Assembly (NCBI GenBank): GCA_963576565.1
Contig: OY755046.1
Coordinates: forward strand, 56,523,471 to 56,587,470
Reading direction: 5' to 3'
Origin: Aspidapion aeneum
Taxonomy: Eukaryota > Arthropoda > Insecta > Coleoptera > Brentidae
DNA length: 64,000 nt
Each line of letters begins with the position of its first letter. The first letter of the stretch is position 1. Both the position numbers and the translations under genes were made by a program. Shown here piece after piece: positions 57,771-64,000 of the stretch. Below the pieces are notes generated by a model. That model was not told the DNA's origin. It worked only from the letters and a program-made list of their open reading frames with translations, and did no database searches.

Positions 57771-58577
57771 TGATTAAAATGTATCATTATCATTGAGAAA
57801 GTTGCTGTTTTTTGAGGGTTTGGGCCTGTATCTTTTTTGGCCCTTAAAAAATCTTGAATTACCTGCCAATTTGGCATGGCCCCAGAACATTTCTAAAAGC
57901 GTAAGAAACCGAAGAAAATAGGTTATTTTTATTAAAATTCATTAAGTTCTCGTCCGAAACTTTAAACTTTATATTCCAGTATGGGATTTATGTTGCGGTT
58001 TGGCTCGAATCTTAAAAACTTTATTTTTACAGCACAGATTTTTCTTCCATTCAAACAGTTTATTATTTTATATACAGAATGTTTCCGTATATTTTAACTA
58101 AGATCTAGTGCGCTTAATATAAAGGATAAAAAGTTTAAATAGAAAAGTTGTAGGGTTTACTGCCACCTGTAATAAATGCTATTTAATTTTGTATTTATGA
58201 CGAAAATTAATGGTTAAAAAGGGTGGGAAGAAATAAAATGAAACACCCTATACATAGACTGAATTTTTTAAATAAATTATTAAACCTTTTTAAATGAACT
58301 TTTTTTATATTTTACCTTATTTTTATTAGGATGATATAAAACTTAAGGGTTAAAAAAATCTAAATATATTTTGCTTTGAAAGTCTTGTTTTTGCTAACTG
58401 TGCAAGAAATTAAACGACGCTGCTCCAATCTGCCGAAACACTTGCAAGAGCCATGCGTCTCACTGTACGGCAGTAAACAATGGAGTTGTTAAACAGGTGT
58501 AACTTTAGTTCCATTGTTCACCGCGCTACAGTAACTGAATTTACTGTACCGGAGTAAAGATCGAAGCTACGAACCCA
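57771..58577. other. Unassigned sequence; flank shared with 59.5 kb
   Basis: 58500-58536 (taactttagttccattgttcaccg...acagtaac) is similar to 59525-59560 on the other side of the next repeat. No gene. Confidence 0.4.
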
Positions 58578-59517
58578 CATAGCACAAAAATCACATTAAT
58601 GTTAAAATCACGTGAACAAAAATAACAAGTTTTTTTTTTACTTCGAAACAACCTCATACCATGTAATATTTATTTTGTTAAATCTACATGCTTAAAGATA
58701 ACTTAAAAACAAGGAGAAATCAAGCTATAAAAATGTACTTTTTGCTGAAGTTTCTGGTGCTGTGTATATTACGTGTTTTTTACCCTCGTTTTTTTCATGT
58801 ACCAAATTCACACTTGAAAAGTCCTCTACAACATGTTCTAAAACGTCACTAGATTAAGACTTCTCAAACCTACTGACTTTCTGCGTCTTTTTTGGCCACG
58901 TTTTTTTAATAACATTTTTTTAACTTAAAAGAGACGCGAAAAGAAGTTATAAAAGTTCACTAGTTTAAGACTACAACACTTCAAGACAATTTTAAAGATG
59001 GCGCTCAAGGCAAGGACAAAATATCTATGTATCTATCTATAAACATTATATTTTTTTTAAAAGCTAAACAAGATTTTTGAACAGTAAACACTTTCACAGA
59101 ATATTAATGTGTCTTTATCAGGGTAATAACAGATGCGTCGTGATCGTGGATAAGGTATCAGTCCCTTAACAGCACTGCCTAATAGATTTCGTCAAAGTGA
59201 AAAATCCCGGCGATGCTGCTAGTAAAATCTCAAACATATTCGGTAGAAAAGCCATGCAAGTTGCGTTTTAAAATTCGTGTAGAAAAGGCGTGAATCTAAT
59301 GTGATTTTAACGTTGATAAAAATCACTTGAAACTAACTTAAAAACATTGCTGTTTTAATTTGGTAAAGGCGTTATTAAAACGCAGTTTTTAGCAACGTTA
59401 TTTTTCCTAACGTTAATAAATGACCTAATAAAAGTTTTTTTCTAGCAGCTTTTAAAATCAACGTTTTTTTTTCTCACGCCTTTTTTACGTGTTAAACACG
59501 TGATTGTGCTATGTGGG
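58578..59517 (-). mobile_element. ~940-bp dispersed element, copy 2, with inverted ends
   Basis: CCCACATAGCACAA at the left and TTGTGCTATGTGGG-like text (attgtgctatgtggg) at the right are inverted ends. About 700 bp match the reverse complement of 32260-33010. The remaining 230 bp at the right (acgttg...cacgcc) are absent from copy 1. Non-coding. Confidence 0.75.
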
Positions 59518-61043
59518 AAACCACGTAACTATAGTTTCATTGTTTACTGCTGTACAGTAACCACAGTATACTAATTATTTACAGTAACTGAGCTTACTGT
59601 CTGCCTGCTCATCGTAGACGTGTTTTAATATTTTCAATTACATTTTCAGTTTATTCCTGTGAACTTAACTACCGTCTCATCAATTACCGTATGTCATTTT
59701 CGAATAGGATTTATTTAACTTGACATGTTCATATTACCTTTGATACTAATTGAATAGCAACCGGAATACTGAAAAACCTCGAGGATGTATTTCCAGGTGC
59801 ATTTTACCCCTTTCACACTTTCCAAAGCTGTACAAGGGTGATGTTGTGAACTTTTATAGTTATTTACCTACTTAGTGCGAAAAGTAATACTTTACCGCAC
59901 ACGACGGCAGTTGACCGGTCAAGCCGTCAAGGGTGGTAGAGATACTTTCCGTATGTGTTAGGTACCATATTTGACCTATGAGTTTTTAAAAAATTAAATG
60001 TAATTTTTAAATAAACATGTCAAATTAGATGAAAGCTGTCTTATTAACACGTTGCTAAGGTTTCTAAGTGGTGCGCGTCCGGTAAAGTAATTACTTTAAC
60101 GCACGCGAGTCGGTAAAATGATAGGTAGCCTAAAATATTGTGATGTTAGAATTTATAAACAAAAATTTAATATGTTCTCCACTTAACTTATGCTTTAATA
60201 ATTAAACTTGGTGCAGTGATCTTTAACAAATAAATTTTGTAAATTGTCTCTTATAAAACTATTTTTCTTTTATTAAGTTTTATTGTCAAAAAAGTTTGTC
60301 AGTGTAATACTGGCCGAAGTACTCCTAAATCCCAAGATAAACAGAGTTTTAGCAACTTTATACTTTAAAACCACAAAATTAAAAAACTTGAACTTTAAAA
60401 GCTGTGTGAACAACTTTATGCTATGAAAAACTTAAAAAATATTGTTTTATTTCCCTCCTTAAGGAAATATTTTAAGTGTTCGTTTAATAGTGGTCTGTTC
60501 GAATTTTCAAAAATCCTTTCGGATATTCATCTTAATTCTGTTTTCCGTCGCCCTGTCTGTACGTCTGATTGTCTGTCTGTCCGTCCAGATATTGGCGCGC
60601 CAACTCGAGAATGCTTAAACCTATTTAAATAAAATGTTACAAAAATATACAGGGTCATATCCTTCGGAGTCTTAAGGTTTATTAGCACATTCCCATTTTT
60701 TTTGGGGAAAGCTTGAAGATCGTTTCTATAGAATGGCCTCCACAAGTAAGCTATTTTTTTCAAAAACATGAATAGCAATTATTTAAAGCAAAGAAAATTA
60801 GTCATTAAAATGGGTATAAACTGTTAACTTTGGATGATCAATTGCGGAGTGATATACATTTTTTTTATTTCTAAGAATTTTCAAGAAAATAGGTTACTTA
60901 TATGTGTTTTTTTTGCTAATATCTTGTAAAGAAACTCTTTTGCGGAAAATTATGATAAGTGTAATTTAGGAGGGTAACATAACCTATTAGCTGAACTCTC
61001 TCGATCTTTCGTGGAAGACGGTTGTATTGCAAAAAAATATATA
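59518..61043. other. Unassigned AT-rich sequence
   Basis: A short CTGT-rich tract at about 60553-60585. No gene recognised. Confidence 0.35.
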
Positions 61044-61671
61044 CAATGAAACCTCCTATAAGCGGACACTCACGGTTTCGTCGATTTTGTCCGCTTATTG
61101 GAGATGTCCGTTTATGAGAGGGAACTGCGAAATTTTAATATATATTTATTAACAATTTCCGCTGCTTGAGTTTTTCCTATATTAAATTTTTCAGAGATCT
61201 TTTGTGATGATAGATGTTCCTTCTTCGAAACGTTAACAACTTCCATTTCATTTTTTTACGTAAACTAAGGAGTTTTTTACTAGGCGCCATTTTAAGGAGA
61301 TCTATTACGTCCCAACTGAACAATTAAATAAAGCACAGCAGTCCCACCGAATAAAATATGTTGTAAATGACAGTAAGTATTTAGTCTCCGCATTAGAACG
61401 GAAAGATGTAATTTCCCGGTTGAAGAGTGCGTTGTTGCCAACAGAATACATATTATTTATGCCTATGTCGTGCAGCGCTCCGTCCCGTTGTCAGAGGTTC
61501 GCGTCCGGTGAAGGGCGGTTTCGGAATTTTTTAACAAAAAAAAAATTTCCGCTTCCGGTTATAGGAGTGAATTTTACATGTAAAGAAATAGGGAAAAGCT
61601 TGGTTCCAACAAATTTGTCCGCCTAAAAGAAGTGTTCGCTTAATAGAGGTGTCCGCAGAGAGGTTTCACTG
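61044..61671 (-). mobile_element. pogo/Tigger-type element, internally deleted, TA-flanked
   Basis: Ends CAATGAAACCTCCTATAAGC and, reversed, CAGTGAAACCTCTCTGCGGA are followed by repeated gcggaca/tgtccg blocks, the pattern of pogo-like elements. TA on both sides (61042-61043 and 61672-61673). About 61141-61246 on the minus strand reads MEVVNVSKKEHLSSQKISEK and FNIGKTQAAEIVNKY, the N-terminal psq-type helix-turn-helix of pogo/Tigger transposases (CENP-B-like). The DDE domain is missing. Length 628 bp. Confidence 0.85.
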
Positions 61672-61673
61672 TA

Positions 61674-62146
61674 TATGAAACTTTTAAAGATTAAAGAACT
61701 ATCTGTTTTTAATTATACGCTAGATAATTTATTTGGAGGTTAAGATAATGTAATCTGCTTTTTCTGTTATAAAGAGAGAAGTTGCAAAAAAATCATCTCA
61801 CTAAACAGGGCCAGCAAAGATGTTTGTTCCAAGAACAGACATCTTAAGAACGTCACGTTTTTAGGGAAAGATATCTTAAGGATATCTTAAAAGTTGTGTA
61901 TGTTGGGTACCTGCCTAATTATCTAAAATTTAAAGAAAAATTCTGTCTGTGTTTGATATAAACATTTACATACGGATTTAATGGCCATTCTTCTGTAGAT
62001 AAAAAAATTGTAAACAATTAAAATAATAAAAATTATATCAGGATCGTGTTATCAAGAATTTGCTGTGTAAGACCAACAAAACAAATTCAGCAGTAGTTAT
62101 TCATATTTAATACCATAATATAAAATAATTATTTTGTTTTTAATAG
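61674..62146. other. Unassigned AT-rich sequence before the candidate exon
   Basis: No coding signal. It ends in a pyrimidine-rich tract (attattttgtttttaatag) that could be a splice acceptor. Confidence 0.4.
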
Positions 62147-62461
62147 TTGGTTTTTGAAAAAATATTTTAAATACCTAGTTAATAAAATTAATAATTCAAA
62201 AGGTGGTGAAAAACAAATGGGCTTAAAACAATCGAAATTAAATAGTACAAACATACCAAAAAACAAACTGAAGCAGTCACAAATGTTTTTAAACTCGAGC
62301 CGAGAAATTTTAAAACAACAAAGAATTATTTCACAGTCAACGAGAAGTATAAGAACTTTGAAAAATATCAGAAAACAAAATCACAAATATAAAAGCACCA
62401 AAAAACGGTGTAGTAATGAAACTTTAAGTATAACTAACAGTCCAGATCCAGAAGAAAAAAG
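62147..62461 (+). CDS. Candidate coding exon of an unknown gene
   Basis: An open frame runs through the whole interval between a plausible acceptor (tttttaatag ending at 62146) and a strong donor (AAG|GTAAGG at 62461/62462). The first in-frame stop is the TAA inside the donor itself. The translation is basic and rich in Lys, Ser, Asn and Gln: MGLKQSKLNSTNIPKNKLKQ (Met at 62217), SQMFLNSSREILKQQRI, STRSIRTLKNIRKQNHKYK, ending SITNSPDPEEKR. No domain is recognised. The exon would be phase-symmetric (one base of a split codon at the start, two at the end). Alternatively it is a chance AT-rich open frame. Confidence 0.4.
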
Positions 62462-62845
62462 GTAAGGAAATTATAACCCATTCAAAGAAATCTCCACTTT
62501 ACCCACAAAAATTTTGTTAATTCTAAAACACTTCCGAAAATTACCAACAATTTTAAAAATTTTTCGAAAAAAATTTTTTCCTAAAAAATTAAAAATTTTC
62601 AATATTCTAAAAAAAATTTGTTTGCTTTATTTTACTGGTTTAACTTACGTATAAATTTTCAGATCTTTACTGCCATTGAGGTATGGCTGTCATTGTTTAC
62701 TGCTTTTCGTTGTTGAGATATTTTAATTTGCTTAACCTTAAGCCTTAATTTGTTCTTTTATTAGATTAGAAATAAACGAAAAATCTTTCTTAGAGATATA
62801 CATATGTAGCCAATTTAACCTTCAGTGGTCATAATTGTAGCTCTA

Positions 62846-63272
62846 CACGTAAAAAAAATTGTTCTAGATCAAAGCAAATTGTTTTGAAGTAAAATAATTT
62901 GTGCTTTCCTATTAACCAAGAGAATAATTTCTTGATATAGCACAAAAAATGTCTTGCGTCGTTATTTTAATGTGAAACAGGAATTGTTTTATTATAAATT
63001 GGAACTGAATTAATCAAAAACATAAATTAATGTAAGGCACCGTTTTCTTTGGAAGCAAAATATTTTTTATATGAAGACAATTGGCTTTGTTACAAAATGG
63101 AGTATACTGAAACAAAACAATTAAAGAAGAAAAATAAAGTTTCATTTCAAAATTAAACGCTCCGTTGAACTAAAAAGAAATATTTTAATTCAAAACAAAT
63201 TATTGTTTTGAGGTAAAACAATTTATTCAAGAAAAGAACGTGTTTTCATTGTAGATAAAATTTTTTACCGTG
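62846..63272. mobile_element. MITE, ~427 bp, TA-flanked, in the candidate intron
   Basis: CACGTAAAAAAAATT at the left and AATTTTTTACCGTG-like text (aattttttaccgtg) at the right are inverted ends. TA flanks both (62844-62845 and 63273-63274). Interior is A/T-rich with repeated 'caaattgttttgaggtaaaa' motifs in both halves. Confidence 0.65.
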
Positions 63273-63704
63273 TAGTGGTATAACCTTTGACCTATCGTGG
63301 TACATAATATCTTTTGAATTAGAGACAAAATCTAGTCTATAGACAAGATTGTTTAGTTTACCCTTGAAAACGGTTAAAGATACTTACTAACCGAAACGTC
63401 GTGTTTAAAATAAATAAAGACAATGCAACTTTGAAATTTTGTTTCTACTCAATGATTGTCTTCCAGTTTCAAACAATGCATCTTTAGAATTCTTTTGCAA
63501 AGCTAAATTTTTAGACCAGCACATTTTTAAGTATAGTTTTTGCAAAGTCAGTTGAACAAAGGCAAAAGCCGACTATCGGCATATCCTTTATGGAAAGTGA
63601 CATGGGCGGCGGTAGATATACTCATGAAAATTATTTCATTTAATTATGGCGTAAATTAAAGAAATAAAATAAGATAATAAAACTTTCTTTTCCTACACCT
63701 ACAG

Positions 63705-63948
63705 GAACGACACTGATTTATTTTCTAACTCTGCATACTGCCGACTAAAGGGGTCCCGAAAAGCACACCCCAAAGCAATTAAAAGCGCATCTCAAAAAAA
63801 TCTGCCAATCAGGTGCCGTCTATCCACCTGGGCTCGCTCGGTCGGAAAACAAATACTTTGTGGTCGGACCGCAAAGCTGTGCCTCTTCTCTGTCGGTAGG
63901 GTTGAAATTATACCAGGAAGATTTTATATCAATTTGGATAACGTTTAA
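63705..63948 (+). CDS. Candidate terminal exon of the unknown gene
   Basis: A strong acceptor (ctttcttttcctacacctacag ends at 63704) precedes the exon; only the last 20 bases matter. Joining it to the donor at 62461 completes a split codon (AG|G), and exactly that frame stays open for 80 codons to TAA at 63946-63948, while the frame starting at 63705 stops within 12 bases. Translation includes NDTDLFSNSAYCRLKGSRKA, RCRLSTWARSVGKQILCG and IIPGRFYINLDNV. No homology is recognised. GC content and codon variety are higher than in the surrounding DNA. The frame match supports a real gene but is not proof. Confidence 0.4.
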
Positions 63949-64000
63949 AGGGCAGAATGAAGCAAAATTTCATGAAATTGATAGAACCCCGTATTAGGAA

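Overview
This window reads as AT-rich, repeat-dominated intergenic DNA of an arthropod, most likely an insect. The evidence is the mix of element families: mariner/Tc1, pogo, hAT and Harbinger-type MITEs, RTE-type and RNase H-bearing LINEs, Penelope-like (PLE) fragments, a tRNA-derived SINE, several tandem satellites and (ACAG)n-bearing dispersed repeats. No intact conserved host gene is visible. The order of insect cannot be fixed from sequence alone. The only host-gene candidate is a two-exon open frame at the right edge (62147-62461 joined to 63705-63948), and it is tentative.

Layout. 1-3.7 kb: mariner scrap and a Penelope GIY-YIG endonuclease remnant. 3.7-7.1 kb: a 3.3-kb pentanucleotide array with AGAGT arms and a GGAGT core. 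7.7-9.2 kb: a hAT-like element that split a CA microsatellite and itself holds a 479-bp retroelement insertion with two opposed hammerhead-ribozyme motifs. 12.8-18 kb: a LINE fragment followed by a ~530-bp satellite whose monomer includes a decayed RNase H motif. 19-21 kb: a LINE interrupted by a MITE. 22-24.5 kb, 34-35.1 kb and 41.1-41.4 kb: copies of a ~520-bp unit carrying a well-formed type I hammerhead ribozyme. 25-27.5 kb: long inverted-repeat element. 28-29 kb: mariner. 35.5-42.6 kb: five copies of one dispersed repeat with hairpin ends and an (ACAG)n core. 43-48 kb: RTE LINE copies and three small MITEs. 49-51 kb: long-inverted-repeat element with a CXC-type cysteine-rich open frame. 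51.3-52.8 kb: nine copies of a ~168-bp satellite. 53.7-56.3 kb: foldback element, mariner and LINE. 57-64 kb: MITEs, a pogo relic and the candidate gene.

The most interesting system is the hammerhead-bearing unit. Six copies of the ribozyme occur, three with an intact catalytic core and three with single changes in invariant core positions. Two insertions (23408-24446 and 34035-35088) are flanked by 13- and 12-bp direct repeats, are built as inverted dimers, and contain junctions where the end of one unit runs into the start of the next at a 520-bp period. That is what is expected of a retrotransposed, self-cleaving, tandem or circular RNA (retrozyme-like). The Penelope-type insertion at 8078-8556 shows the same architecture (opposed ribozymes, 11-bp direct repeat), and a Penelope endonuclease remnant lies at 2.6 kb, so a PLE is a plausible source of the mobilising machinery.
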